Shown: positions 1 to 8,116, counted from the stretch's first letter. The stretch is DNA of 64,000 nucleotides from Bacteroidetes bacterium UBA1935 (GCA_002337045.1 DDFF01000003.1:372001-436000); one strand, 5' to 3'. Program-made: numbers and translations. Notes: generated by a model from the sequence alone, not told the origin.

Positions 1-1
1 C

Positions 2-1156
2 AAAGCCATGCACCACAACTGGCAGCAAGGCGCCGAGGTAGATGCACTCAGCATCACCGCGCAACTATATACACAAGGCATACTGACGCTGGACGGCGTA
101 CCCACCGCCATGTACGTTACCGAACTGGCAGAGGAGAAACACCTGGCCAACCACCTGCCCAACTGGTGCACCCTGCTGCGCGACCTTGCCGCACGCCGCA
201 TGATGCTGCAACTGACCGCCACACCCTACAACGGCACAGACGATATCAGCACTACCGCACAGCAACTGCAGGAGGGCATCCGCGAGGCACTGAGCATACG
301 CAATGTAAACACATGGATAAACGCGGGCACCGCCGCACAACGGCTGGAGGAACAGGTACAGGCCGCCGCCAACGGAAAGCAGCATGGCATTTCTACAACA
401 ATACGTATGATAGATGACCTGAACGGCGGGCTGCAACCCGGCCACCTGATAGTACTGGGCGCACGCCCCGCAGTGGGCAAGAGCGCACTGGCAGCCACCA
501 TAGCCCTGCAGGCAGCCAAGCAAGGGCACCACACCGCGCTCGTGTCTATGGAGATGACATCGGCAGAGGTATATGCACGCATGCTGGCACAGGAGAAAAA
601 CATCAGCTATGGTATGATAATGAAATCGCCGCACAACGCAGACCTGCTGGCACACCTGCCCATCTTCTTTGCCGACGACCCGCAACTGACCGTACACGAC
701 ATACGCAGCCGCGCCGAGCAATTGCAACAGAGCCACGGCCTTCACTTGCTGATTGTTGACTACCTGCAACTGATACAGGAACACGCCGACAGCAAACGCC
801 CCAGAGAACAACAGATAGCCGCCATCAGCCGTGCGCTGAAGGTAACCGCCATGACGCTGAACATACCCGTACTGGCCCTCAGCCAGCTGAACCGCGAAAG
901 CGAACACCGCCACAACAAACGCCCTACCCTTGCCGACCTGCGCGAGAGCGGCGCCATAGAGCAGGACGCAGATGCCGTGATGCTCCTCCACCGCGACTGG
1001 CAGGCAGGCATACGCACCACAGAAGACGGGCGCAGCACCGAAGACCAGGCACTGCTGATGGTATGCAAATGGCGCAACGGCCAGACGATGGATATCCCCC
1101 TCCGCTTTACCGGGCACACCATGCGCTTTGAAGATGCCGAACCCGATTGTTTTTGA
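2..1156 (+). CDS. dnaB: Replicative DNA helicase, DnaB family (5' partial)
   Basis: RecA-fold hexameric helicase that unwinds DNA at the replication fork. Counting from the first visible Met at position 8, residues 1-95 look like the end of the DnaB N-terminal helical domain. The ATPase domain follows: Walker A GARPAVGKSA (151-160), Walker B LLIVDYLQL (247-255), the ALSQLNRE segment (about 290-297) and the DLRESGAIEQDAD motif (310-322). The reading frame is open to the window edge and about 50-80 N-terminal residues of a usual 450-520 aa DnaB are missing, so the true start lies outside. It is GC-rich, unlike the AT-rich genes immediately downstream. The family call is secure. Whether this is the only host DnaB or an accessory or phage-type copy cannot be decided here; the symbol is by family. 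Confidence 0.9.
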   Translation, partial: KAMHHNWQQGAEVDALSITAQLYTQGILTLDGVPTAMYVTELAEEKHLANHLPNWCTLLRDLAARRMMLQLTATPYNGTDDISTTAQQLQEGIREALSIRNVNTWINAGTAAQRLEEQVQAAANGKQHGISTTIRMIDDLNGGLQPGHLIVLGARPAVGKSALAATIALQAAKQGHHTALVSMEMTSAEVYARMLAQEKNISYGMIMKSPHNADLLAHLPIFFADDPQLTVHDIRSRAEQLQQSHGLHLLIVDYLQLIQEHADSKRPREQQIAAISRALKVTAMTLNIPVLALSQLNRESEHRHNKRPTLADLRESGAIEQDADAVMLLHRDWQAGIRTTEDGRSTEDQALLMVCKWRNGQTMDIPLRFTGHTMRFEDAEPDCF

Positions 1157-1159
1157 ACC

Positions 1160-1252
1160 ATGCAGCCACCACCTGTACTACTATTGCGCGACAAAGGCGT
1201 TGGCACCATTCAGCGGTTGGGGTACTATGGGGCAATGACATACAAAAAATAG
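1160..1252 (+). CDS. Possible 30-aa ORF or gene remnant
   Basis: A short ATG-TAG frame starts three bases after the helicase stop and encodes 30 residues beginning MQPPPVLLLRDKG. Its base composition matches the GC-rich helicase and not the AT-rich genes that start about 75 bp later. It may be a real small gene in the helicase operon, the 5' remnant of a gene cut by the islet, or chance. No family recognised. Confidence 0.25.
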   Translation: MQPPPVLLLRDKGVGTIQRLGYYGAMTYKK

Positions 1253-1328
1253 ATGACAAAAAAACTGGTGTTTTTCACAGTTGATTTTATCTAAAATAAC
1301 ACCTAATATTCCAACCAATTATTCAAAT

Positions 1329-2621
1329 ATGAACAAAAACTCATTTTTACGACTTTTCATATTTATACTCCTTTTAATAGCAATCCTGTTTATTATTAGA
1401 AGTCCGTTTACTATTCTGTTCAACTGGACAGAATTACAAAAGTTAAACACAAAAGATGGCGCTTATATAAACATTGCAAATATTCTAAGTAACACTAGTG
1501 GCCCAGTAATAGCACTATTTGCAGCACTTTTGACTTTTTTTGCTTTTTGGGTACAGATTGAAGCTAATAATCAACAAAAAGAACAATTTAAAAAACAACA
1601 AGACGACACTCACATTGAAAGAATAGAAAATAAGTTCTTTCAACTAATGTCTTTTCATAGGGATAATGTAGGTGACGTTGAATACTCAAGATATTATGAA
1701 ACACTTGGAACAAAGTCTGGAAGGAAAGCATTTACAAACATATATTATGAATTTGAAGAAATCTATTCGTTAATTAAACCCTTTTTTTTAAACTGTAATA
1801 TTGATGAAGTTTATATGAATGACTACAAGCTTGAAATACAAAAAATGTCAAAAATTCAGAATAGAGATTTTAACCCAATCCACTTGTCCCACATAGACAT
1901 TGCATATCTAATACTATATTTTGGAGTTGGCAAAAAAGGCACGAAATATATTATTACATTTTATGCAAATAGATATAAAAAGGAATTTCTAGAGTTGGTT
2001 CTAAATCATGTGAGTTTAAAACCACAATTTGTAAAAAAGGATACCAGCACTAATGACAATAAAAGATTGGAGGCTGCAAATAAGAATTGGGAAAGATATT
2101 TAGAATTAAGTTTTTATGAACAAAAAAAGATACTTGTAAATGCAATGAAAGGTTCTCACAATAGACATCCTACAATTGAGCATTTTAGACAGGTTCATTC
2201 TTTTCACAATGGCAATCAAACTATATTAGGGCATTATTACCGTCATCTATTTCAAACTGTAAATTTTATCAATACAGATAAAAAACTGAAATACCCACAG
2301 AAATACGATTATATCAAAAGCCTTAGGGCTCAAATATCATCATACGAACAAATGCTTTTTTTTATTAACAGCCTAAGTCAGTTAGGGAGGAATTGGGAAC
2401 TTGAATATCGCCCAATTGATTCTATGAATATGCTTGCAAACATTAATTACAATGAAAACAATCAACTAATCACTAAATATAATTTAATAAAAAATATTCC
2501 TTCTAATAATGTTATTGATGAAATCCAAGCAACACATTACTATCCTAACGTTGCTTATGAGGTGTTTTCAGATGAAAAAATTTTCATACAAAGAAATGAA
2601 CTAATAAAAAGTTACACGTAA
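1329..2621 (+). CDS. Putative phage abortive infection membrane protein (putAbiC-like)
   Basis: A 430-aa protein with two N-terminal membrane helices (about residues 8-30 and 53-75). A charged segment follows with the pattern FWVQIEANNQQKEQFKKQQ, then IENKFFQLMSFHRDNV, and later HFRQVHSF and LGHYYRHLFQTVNFI. This layout (two helices, a Q/K-rich coiled segment, then a conserved helical domain with H-Y-R-H residues) is what I know from the family called putative phage abortive infection protein. ATG 1329 is preferred over TTG 1281 because the helix then starts close to the N-terminus. The gene is strongly AT-rich compared with both flanks, which suggests acquisition by transfer. A role in phage defence is inferred from family and context only. 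Confidence 0.65.
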   Translation: MNKNSFLRLFIFILLLIAILFIIRSPFTILFNWTELQKLNTKDGAYINIANILSNTSGPVIALFAALLTFFAFWVQIEANNQQKEQFKKQQDDTHIERIENKFFQLMSFHRDNVGDVEYSRYYETLGTKSGRKAFTNIYYEFEEIYSLIKPFFLNCNIDEVYMNDYKLEIQKMSKIQNRDFNPIHLSHIDIAYLILYFGVGKKGTKYIITFYANRYKKEFLELVLNHVSLKPQFVKKDTSTNDNKRLEAANKNWERYLELSFYEQKKILVNAMKGSHNRHPTIEHFRQVHSFHNGNQTILGHYYRHLFQTVNFINTDKKLKYPQKYDYIKSLRAQISSYEQMLFFINSLSQLGRNWELEYRPIDSMNMLANINYNENNQLITKYNLIKNIPSNNVIDEIQATHYYPNVAYEVFSDEKIFIQRNELIKSYT

Positions 2622-2760
2622 TCTTAACTTTAACTAAATGTTAAAAAAAATATTTGCTGATAAAAATAAGTGGGACAACATTCACTTAAAAGTGCAATAA
2701 TTGTGGATAAATAACTATATTTATATACTTCAATTCTCTACGTAACAAACTGATAATGTG

Positions 2761-3624
2761 ATGAGTGATTCTTTATCTTACATCCTTTCTCATAAGGGAT
2801 TAATTGACAGCGAATTTGACAAGATTAAGCCACAATTAAACTTTAACGATGGTAATAAACTTTACGTTCAAATCTTGAAATACATTGATAAATGCAATCG
2901 AATTTTATTCGATGAAGCTGTAATGTATTACAAAAAAAGGTCTATTAAGTCCATCAACACATTAAGTATCATTGACAATACTTATTACCCCACAACTAAA
3001 CCCATATCAGAGACTTCTGAACAAGACTTAGAAGAATACATTAAAATTGCTTACAGCTTGCTAAGTCAAGAATTAATATTGCCATTTTCAAAACCTCTAA
3101 TTGACAATCAACTGAAAGGACTTTGCCTTCATCACACTGAAGCAATTAACAATAACACTAAAGGTTTCCTTAATATTTCATTGCAAGATATTGATAATGA
3201 AATTGAGGATATTAATGGCCACCCTAATGTTTTTCATATCACTAAAGCTATTAAAGAACTAAATATTGACACAATTGAATATCGCAAGGAAGTTAGCGAA
3301 CTCAGTGATTTTTTATTAGCAAACCCTAAACAAAAAAGTATCATAGCAAAAACTATTGTTTTCTACAAAAGCATGATGACCTTATACAAAAGGCCGGCAT
3401 ACTTATATTTCATAAACAAAAATCCAGCAGGTGATCTTCATTTTAATTGCACTTTAACTATTATATCCGGTGCCGCTTTATCACCTAGCGAAATCTATGA
3501 TTTTTCTTCTTGTGCTGCACAAATTGCAGCACCGATTACAAGTTATATAAACATGAACATTCAGAATAACAACCCTGATAGTAACCTTAGAAATATAAGC
3601 CCCCCTGAGGAGCCAAGTGAATAA
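2761..3624 (+). CDS. Unrecognised protein in AT-rich islet
   Basis: A 287-aa soluble-looking protein with no signal peptide or clear membrane segment; no family recognised. It is rich in Asn, Ile, Lys and Ser and shares the low GC content of the putative Abi gene 139 bp upstream. Both lie between GC-rich host genes, so they probably arrived together. The gap to the upstream gene is AT-rich and holds TATATTTA-like boxes, so it may have its own promoter. A GTG three bases upstream (2758) is an alternative start. The tail (NISPPEEPSE) is short, polar and probably disordered. Possible partner or effector in a defence module, by position only. Confidence 0.6.
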   Translation: MSDSLSYILSHKGLIDSEFDKIKPQLNFNDGNKLYVQILKYIDKCNRILFDEAVMYYKKRSIKSINTLSIIDNTYYPTTKPISETSEQDLEEYIKIAYSLLSQELILPFSKPLIDNQLKGLCLHHTEAINNNTKGFLNISLQDIDNEIEDINGHPNVFHITKAIKELNIDTIEYRKEVSELSDFLLANPKQKSIIAKTIVFYKSMMTLYKRPAYLYFINKNPAGDLHFNCTLTIISGAALSPSEIYDFSSCAAQIAAPITSYINMNIQNNNPDSNLRNISPPEEPSE

Positions 3625-3634
3625 CCCACCCATA

Positions 3635-3660
3635 GCCTCCCCCACCGGGAGGCGTTTTTA
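3635..3660 (+). terminator. Intrinsic terminator, probably bidirectional
   Basis: A perfect 7-bp stem GCCTCCC (3635-3641) / GGGAGGC (3647-3653) with a 5-base loop, followed by GTTTTTATTT. It lies between the end of the unrecognised gene and the end of the convergent XRE gene. Confidence 0.8.
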
Positions 3661-3661
3661 T

Positions 3662-3880
3662 TTACTCCACATCCAGCAATTCACTCATAGATACCTCTAG
3701 TGCCTGGGCTACTTTGTATAGTGTGGTAAGTTTCAGGTTCACCGTACCAGATTCCAGACGCGACATATTCGACTTTTCATAGTCCAGCTCTGCAGCAAGC
3801 TCCTGTTGGCTCATCCCTTTTTCTATACGGATGGTCCTGATACGGGCAGCCACTTTTTTCAACAAAATCTCGTCTTTCAT
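3662..3880 (-). CDS. XRE-family transcriptional regulator (HTH)
   Basis: A 72-aa protein that is almost entirely one Cro/CI-type helix-turn-helix domain. The signature is RTIRIEKGMSQQELAAELDY (15-34), then SNMSRLESGTVN and LTTLYKVAQALEVSMSELL. It acts as a DNA-binding dimer in the cytoplasm. Its start codon sits 2 bp from a perfect inverted repeat, GTTATC-N6-GATAAC. A second copy of the same repeat overlaps the promoter of the divergent gene at 3958. This strongly suggests autoregulation and control of that neighbour. The family call is secure; the identity of the operators is inference from symmetry and position. Confidence 0.9.
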   Translation of the reverse strand: MKDEILLKKVAARIRTIRIEKGMSQQELAAELDYEKSNMSRLESGTVNLKLTTLYKVAQALEVSMSELLDVE

Positions 3881-3882
3881 CA

Positions 3883-3900
3883 GTTATCAAATATGATAAC
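3883..3900. promoter_or_regulatory. Operator 1 for the XRE regulator
   Basis: An 18-bp inverted repeat, GTTATC-AAATAT-GATAAC, with its edge 2 bp from the start codon of the minus-strand regulator gene. On that strand it overlaps a CATATTTG box, one mismatch from the Bacteroidota -7 consensus, so binding would be expected to repress the regulator. Confidence 0.75.
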
Positions 3901-3921
3901 TAAGGTTGGCCTATTTACAAA

Positions 3922-3953
3922 TTTGTGGTTATCGCCAACGATAACTATATTTG
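3922..3953 (+). promoter_or_regulatory. Bacteroidota-type promoter of the small gene at 3958
   Basis: TTTG at 3922-3925, a 20-bp spacer, then TATATTTG at 3946-3953, a full match to the TTTG / TAnnTTTG consensus. Operator 2 fills the spacer. The ATG at 3958 is only 4 bp after the -7 box, so the transcript would be leaderless or nearly so. Confidence 0.75.
3928..3945. promoter_or_regulatory. Operator 2 for the XRE regulator
   Basis: An 18-bp inverted repeat, GTTATC-GCCAAC-GATAAC, with the same half-sites and spacer length as operator 1 and centred 45 bp from it. It lies exactly between the -33 and -7 elements of the plus-strand gene, a classical repressor position. Confidence 0.75.
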
Positions 3954-3957
3954 CAGC

Positions 3958-4179
3958 ATGACCAGCACTTTCACCAATTTCCCGTACCGGGCAGATGAGC
4001 TGTCTGCCTATATCTTCAGCATAGATACCTTCGTCATTTCGCTAAAGACAGGCGAGGTAATCCACCACACCACAGAGGAGCATACCGCGTTTGAGGCTTG
4101 GCTGCAACACCACCGCATCCGCAATGTAAGGGATGGCCTGCCGCAGCATATCATAGATGCCCTGTTCCGCAAGCCTTAG
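3958..4179 (+). CDS. Small protein of unknown function, divergent from the XRE regulator
   Basis: A 73-aa cytoplasmic-looking protein starting MTSTFTNFPYRADELSAYIF, with no signal peptide and no recognised family. ATG 3958 was chosen over GTG 3925, because the GTG lies within the -33 element and operator. The C-terminal part contains EAWLQHHRIRNVRDGLP and is weakly basic. The divergent XRE gene and shared twin operators resemble a regulator/target pair or a compact toxin-antitoxin-like module. No toxin fold is recognisable, so that is only a possibility. Confidence 0.6.
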   Translation: MTSTFTNFPYRADELSAYIFSIDTFVISLKTGEVIHHTTEEHTAFEAWLQHHRIRNVRDGLPQHIIDALFRKP

Positions 4180-4255
4180 CTGCACTTATTAACCAAAAGC
4201 AATCATTTTGGTTTTCTTATATATGTTGGTTAATTTGGTATTAACTACATCTGCT

Positions 4256-4918
4256 ATGAGAAAACGAATCCTCACTACCCTTGCCCTTGCAGCCCTTAGT
4301 ACGGGCGCTATGGCGCAGTACAACAGCCGTGTGCAATTGCAACTGGGCAATTTTGTACACATCGGTAATACCGGCAATGAAACGCCTGCTACCCATATCA
4401 ACAATGTGGGGGCATCTTTGCAGCATGGTGTTTATAAAAATCTGGCTATCAAAATAAACTACCAACGGTGGACATCTTTGATAGATCAGGTACTGAACAG
4501 TGCGCACGCTTCTCCCAGCACTATGGACTTTGCGGTGTATTACAAAGGCACTAACAATCCTGTGTATCGTGGCAATTACAATTTTGCAGACATCGCCGCT
4601 GTATACAGCAAGCCCGTTGGCAAGCATCATGAGTTTTTTGGCAGCATCGCGCCTTCGGTAGCATGGGGCAATATCGGCATCGGTTATCAAAACGATTTTC
4701 ATGCAGAAACAGTATTTGTTGGCGAATACGAATGGGAACCAATAGAGCCCATGCGCAGGCGTAGTGTAGAAATAGGCGCGGTGGCAGAGGCAGGCTACAG
4801 CTATCGCCTGGGGCGCATCAACACAGGTTTATCTGCCGCATACAGGTACTATGGCAATGATTTTATGACTGCCAACCTGCAACTGAATATCGGCTACAAT
4901 TTCAACAGCTTTAAATAA
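4256..4918 (+). CDS. Outer-membrane beta-barrel protein, tandem copy 1
   Basis: A 220-aa exported protein with a signal peptide ending ALSTGAMAQ (residues 1-21). It is otherwise built of alternating beta-strand segments and ends LQLNIGYNFNSFK, an aromatic C-terminal strand typical of outer-membrane barrels. ATG 4256 is chosen over 4208 because it gives a clean signal peptide. It is the first of four head-to-tail paralogues sharing QYNSRVQL after the signal and the same final strand. The next gene starts 9 bp after its stop, so they are probably one transcript. Substrate or ligand unknown. Confidence 0.75.
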   Translation: MRKRILTTLALAALSTGAMAQYNSRVQLQLGNFVHIGNTGNETPATHINNVGASLQHGVYKNLAIKINYQRWTSLIDQVLNSAHASPSTMDFAVYYKGTNNPVYRGNYNFADIAAVYSKPVGKHHEFFGSIAPSVAWGNIGIGYQNDFHAETVFVGEYEWEPIEPMRRRSVEIGAVAEAGYSYRLGRINTGLSAAYRYYGNDFMTANLQLNIGYNFNSFK

Positions 4919-4927
4919 CCATACCTT

Positions 4928-5599
4928 ATGAAACACATCCTCGCTACGCTTACCGTTGCGGCACTCAGTACAGGCGCTATGGCGCAGTACAATACACGTG
5001 TGCAGTTGCAACTGGGCAGCTTCACCACCGTTGGTGCCAATAGCTATCATGGCCAGTTCGATAAGCCGTATTTCAACAATTTTGGCGCATCAGTGCAGCG
5101 CAATATGTGCAAGCACTATTCCATCAAGCTCAATTATCAGCGTTGGGGTTCTCCGTATTTCGGCGAGCAGATAAGCCCACGCTACGAAGAATTTTCCTAC
5201 ACTGCATACTACGATGCTACAGGTGATAATTTTAAAGCTGGCACACTTGCCGAGCGGCTGAATTATAATATGGCAGAGCTTGTACCTGTATATACCAAAC
5301 ACATGGGCAGGCACGAGGCTTGGGGCAGTGCAGGCCTATCTGTTGCATGGGGCACAGAAGGCAGGCTTATTGCTGCCCCTCCGGACTTTGATATTTTCGT
5401 AGGAGAAACTCCTGCCGTATGGTTCAGGCCCGAATACACACGCCAGATGCATGTAGGCGGCGTGGCAGAGGCGGGCTACAACTATCGCCTGGGGCGCATC
5501 AGCACAGGGCTATCGGGCGCGTATAGGTTTTATGGCAAGGACTTTACCACCATCAATCTGCAACTCAACATTGGTTACAATTTCAACAGTTTTAAATAA
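4928..5599 (+). CDS. Outer-membrane beta-barrel protein, tandem copy 2
   Basis: 223 aa, with a signal peptide ending AALSTGAMAQ followed by QYNTRVQLQLGSF. It has the same barrel architecture and closing strand (LQLNIGYNFNSFK) as copy 1, and a shared VAEAGYNYRLGRISTGLSGAYR segment near residues 180-200. The middle loops differ from copy 1, as expected for extracellular loops diverging on a conserved scaffold. It is separated by 9 bp from copy 1 and 7 bp from copy 3. No partner or ligand can be inferred. Confidence 0.75.
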   Translation: MKHILATLTVAALSTGAMAQYNTRVQLQLGSFTTVGANSYHGQFDKPYFNNFGASVQRNMCKHYSIKLNYQRWGSPYFGEQISPRYEEFSYTAYYDATGDNFKAGTLAERLNYNMAELVPVYTKHMGRHEAWGSAGLSVAWGTEGRLIAAPPDFDIFVGETPAVWFRPEYTRQMHVGGVAEAGYNYRLGRISTGLSGAYRFYGKDFTTINLQLNIGYNFNSFK

Positions 5600-5606
5600 C
5601 AGTATT

Positions 5607-6236
5607 ATGAAACAACTCCTCGCTACGCTTGCATTGGCTGCTATATGCACAGGTGCTATGGCGCAATACAACAGCCGTGTACAATTGTTTACAGGCAATT
5701 TCAAACCACAAGAAAGCTATCGTGTAGCGGCAGATGCTAAGGGGTCTGTTATCAACTATATCGGTGCATCTTTCGAGCATCGCATTTATAAAAACCTGGG
5801 GCTGAAGGTGCAGCACATGCGGTGGATAAACACACAAAACTTTGGCGATAGCTATAGCATGTATAATATGACATCGGGCTTTGCACCTATGGGCACTGTT
5901 ACCGGCAGATCAGACTATCACGCATTGGAGTTGGCACCAACCTACACCCTGCGCAGGGGCATACACGATGTATACATAGCTGCAGGCCCGTCTGTAACAT
6001 GGGGGCTAACAACTATGATAAGCAAGAACAATCGCGACATCAACAATACATGGGCATCTATAGATATGATGCAAACCACCCAAACAAAAGCGGGCATAGT
6101 GGCAGAGCTTGGCTACAATGCACGCATACTGGGCCCTGTGAGCATTGGCGCATCGGCAATATACAGGCACTACGAGTTTTTTCAATGCTATGCAGCACAG
6201 CTGAATATCGGGTATAATTTTAATAGTTTTAAATAA
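5607..6236 (+). CDS. Outer-membrane beta-barrel protein, tandem copy 3
   Basis: 209 aa, with a signal peptide ending AAICTGAMAQ. ATG 5607 is taken because the longer frame from 5532 would overlap copy 2 and bury the signal peptide. It belongs with copy 4 as a subgroup: both carry GASFEHRIYKNLGLKVQHMR and an almost identical C-terminal third. Loops between the strands are distinct from copy 4. The stop is followed by the same ATAACCATACCTT spacer seen after copy 1, showing that the duplication unit included the intergenic DNA. Confidence 0.75.
   Translation: MKQLLATLALAAICTGAMAQYNSRVQLFTGNFKPQESYRVAADAKGSVINYIGASFEHRIYKNLGLKVQHMRWINTQNFGDSYSMYNMTSGFAPMGTVTGRSDYHALELAPTYTLRRGIHDVYIAAGPSVTWGLTTMISKNNRDINNTWASIDMMQTTQTKAGIVAELGYNARILGPVSIGASAIYRHYEFFQCYAAQLNIGYNFNSFK
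6081..6226. repeat. Near-identical 3' segment shared with copy 4 (A)
   Basis: 146 bp that matches 6720-6865 at 144 positions; the two differences are synonymous. The 5' halves of the two genes are much less similar, so recent gene conversion of the 3' end is more likely than simple recent duplication. Confidence 0.85.
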
Positions 6237-6245
6237 CCATACCTT

Positions 6246-6884
6246 ATGAAACGACTCCTCACAACCCTTGCATTAGCTGCTGTATGCACAAGTGCTATGG
6301 CGCAGTACAACAGCCGTGTGCAGATGTTTGCAGGCTATTTCAACCCCTCAAAAGGCTATCATATGCCGGGCAATAAAAGAATTGCCGTCAACTATATAGG
6401 TGCTTCGTTCGAGCATCGCATATACAAAAATCTGGGGCTGAAGGTGCAGCATATGCGCTGGATAAACACACAAGGCGGAATGGTAAACGATTATAGTGTT
6501 TGGAATGATGACGGCTTTTCTACAAAAACAGGTACTGTCCTCAGCAGGAACGATTATCAGGCGCTGGAGTTAGCGCAAACCTATACGCTGCGCAAAGGCA
6601 GGCACGATGTATATATAGCAGCTGGGCCGTCAGTAACATGGGGTTGGGTAAATATGGTAGGCAATAACAAGCCAGACGCATCGCAGCCCAATAAAGATGT
6701 AAATATTATAGAAGTGCCGCAAACAAAAGCGGGCATAGTGGCAGAGCTTGGCTACAACGCACGCATACTGGGCCCTGTGAGCATTGGCGCATCGGCAATA
6801 TACAGGCACTACGAGTTTTTTCAATGCTATGCAGCACAGCTGAATATCGGGTACAATTTTAATAGCATTAATCTGCACAGATAG
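6246..6884 (+). CDS. Outer-membrane beta-barrel protein, tandem copy 4
   Basis: 212 aa, with a signal peptide ending AAVCTSAMAQ, then a barrel of the same family as copies 1-3. The C-terminal third is nearly identical in DNA to copy 3, but the last residues change from NFNSFK to NFNSINLHR. The closing strand of this copy is therefore slightly different. The stop codon abuts the ATG of the lipoprotein gene at 6885, implying translational coupling. Last of the four tandem paralogues. Confidence 0.75.
   Translation: MKRLLTTLALAAVCTSAMAQYNSRVQMFAGYFNPSKGYHMPGNKRIAVNYIGASFEHRIYKNLGLKVQHMRWINTQGGMVNDYSVWNDDGFSTKTGTVLSRNDYQALELAQTYTLRKGRHDVYIAAGPSVTWGWVNMVGNNKPDASQPNKDVNIIEVPQTKAGIVAELGYNARILGPVSIGASAIYRHYEFFQCYAAQLNIGYNFNSINLHR
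6720..6865. repeat. Near-identical 3' segment shared with copy 3 (B)
   Basis: Partner of 6081-6226 with 144 of 146 bases identical. The identity stops at the codon for the terminal Ser of NFNS, exactly where the C-terminus of copy 4 diverges. Confidence 0.85.
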
Positions 6885-7463
6885 ATGAAACGATATACCC
6901 TGTTACTGATAGCACTGTTAACTGCAGCTGCTTGCAAGGAAAAAGACGAATTAGCCTACCCATTACCACCACCGCTGGCAAATGGCAGTTGTATAGCACC
7001 ACTGAATGACGGCTACTGGAAGCCCGAGGATATTACCTACAACAATCAATCCTTCTACCCCGGCAGATTGTCGCTCGTTATGGGTACAAACAGACAACAA
7101 CTCTATATCACCAACATCAACCCCGATATTGCAGAACTAAGGCTATTTGCACCGGACATTATATTGTCTGAAAAACCCAGGTATTTAGCCAAACAACGAA
7201 GGGGAGACACCTGCTTTGCCATGTTCTATTTATCTAACGGAGATGTGAGTGAAGACACTTATCGCGTAGATGAAAGAGCTGATAACAAACTAACGATACT
7301 TAGCTACAATCCGAAAAAGAGAATACTGGAAGGGCGGTTTACACTGCGACTATACCGTTTGCAGATTGAACAACACCCCATAGCTGCACAGGGCATGAAG
7401 GACACATTGCAATTTACCAATGTCAGCTTCATTGCCCCGCTCGATGAACGATATAAAGAATAA
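6885..7463 (+). CDS. Putative lipoprotein ending the barrel operon
   Basis: A 192-aa protein with a type II signal: hydrophobic residues 6-12, then LTAAAC with the lipid-modified Cys at 17. A polar start to the mature protein (KEKDELAYP) follows. No family recognised. It probably sits on the periplasmic or outer face of the outer membrane. It starts directly after the stop of barrel copy 4 with no gap, and a strong terminator follows 5 bp after its own stop. The five genes from 4256 to 7463 therefore look like one operon. A lipoprotein companion of the barrels is an inference from position. Confidence 0.65.
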   Translation: MKRYTLLLIALLTAAACKEKDELAYPLPPPLANGSCIAPLNDGYWKPEDITYNNQSFYPGRLSLVMGTNRQQLYITNINPDIAELRLFAPDIILSEKPRYLAKQRRGDTCFAMFYLSNGDVSEDTYRVDERADNKLTILSYNPKKRILEGRFTLRLYRLQIEQHPIAAQGMKDTLQFTNVSFIAPLDERYKE

Positions 7464-7467
7464 CTAA

Positions 7468-7495
7468 AGCCTCCCAACAAACGGGAGGCTTTTTA
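7468..7495 (+). terminator. Terminator of the barrel operon
   Basis: Perfect 8-bp stem AGCCTCCC / GGGAGGCT (7468-7475 and 7483-7490) with a 7-base loop and a short T run. Confidence 0.85.
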
Positions 7496-7539
7496 TATAC
7501 ATAGTAGTATCTTCGTACACAGTCATTTTTTTTTGCCAA

Positions 7540-8070
7540 ATGAAACACCACCTATTCACAGTACTACTTGCGCTCATTTGCCTGTCTGCACACGGGCAGA
7601 TAAAAACACCCAAAGCACAGGGCATCAGGCGCCATCATATTGGTGCAAACTTTGTGTATATACCCCAATACAGTTTACTTACCAAAGACGGGGAATACCA
7701 TCATCAATACAACAGGCTTGGCGGCGATATCACCTATCGCTTCTGCATACTGAGCATGCTGCGTGTAGGTGCACAATTTGAAATGACTGCTCCGCAAAAG
7801 CACACCACCTCATCTGGCGATGCCAGCTTTGGCCTCACGCTCGATTTCCCGATATGGATAAAAAACCGTGTAGCCATAGCCCCCGGCATCGGCACAAACA
7901 TAATGCCTACCGGTGGCAAAAATACCAATAATACTTTTGGCTGGCAGCTGCAAATAATGGCTCGCATTGCGCCACCCGTAGCACTAAGCGCAGAGATAGG
8001 CGGACGCAAAATGCCCAACAGTGGCTACAGGCAATACCCCATGCGCATAGGGGTGAATGTACTTTTGTAA
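7540..8070 (+). CDS. Outer-membrane beta-barrel-like exported protein
   Basis: 176 aa, with a signal peptide of about 20 residues ending LSAHGQ. Alternating hydrophobic strands follow (HHIGANFVYIPQYSLL, VALSAEIGGRKM, MRIGVNVLL), with a hydrophobic C-terminal strand. It resembles small outer-membrane barrels of Bacteroidota but is not close to the four tandem copies upstream. A terminator separates it from them, so it is transcribed separately. No specific function can be assigned. Confidence 0.65.
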   Translation: MKHHLFTVLLALICLSAHGQIKTPKAQGIRRHHIGANFVYIPQYSLLTKDGEYHHQYNRLGGDITYRFCILSMLRVGAQFEMTAPQKHTTSSGDASFGLTLDFPIWIKNRVAIAPGIGTNIMPTGGKNTNNTFGWQLQIMARIAPPVALSAEIGGRKMPNSGYRQYPMRIGVNVLL

Positions 8071-8116
8071 TCTGCCTTCAGGCAAGTGAATTTTTATTGA
8101 ATATTTGCAAGATTTT

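Noticed and set aside
65..1117. Long open frame on the minus strand opposite the helicase gene
   Set aside because: It is a shadow of the GC-rich helicase coding sequence; composition is odd (very Cys/Tyr/Gly-rich) and no family motif is present.
3925..3957. N-terminal extension of the 73-aa protein from GTG 3925
   Set aside because: The extension runs through the -33 element, operator 2 and the -7 box, so it would lie upstream of the transcript start.
4208..4918. Longer start for barrel copy 1 (ATG 4208)
   Set aside because: It would place a second hydrophobic stretch before a normal signal peptide; ATG 4256 fits the paralogues.
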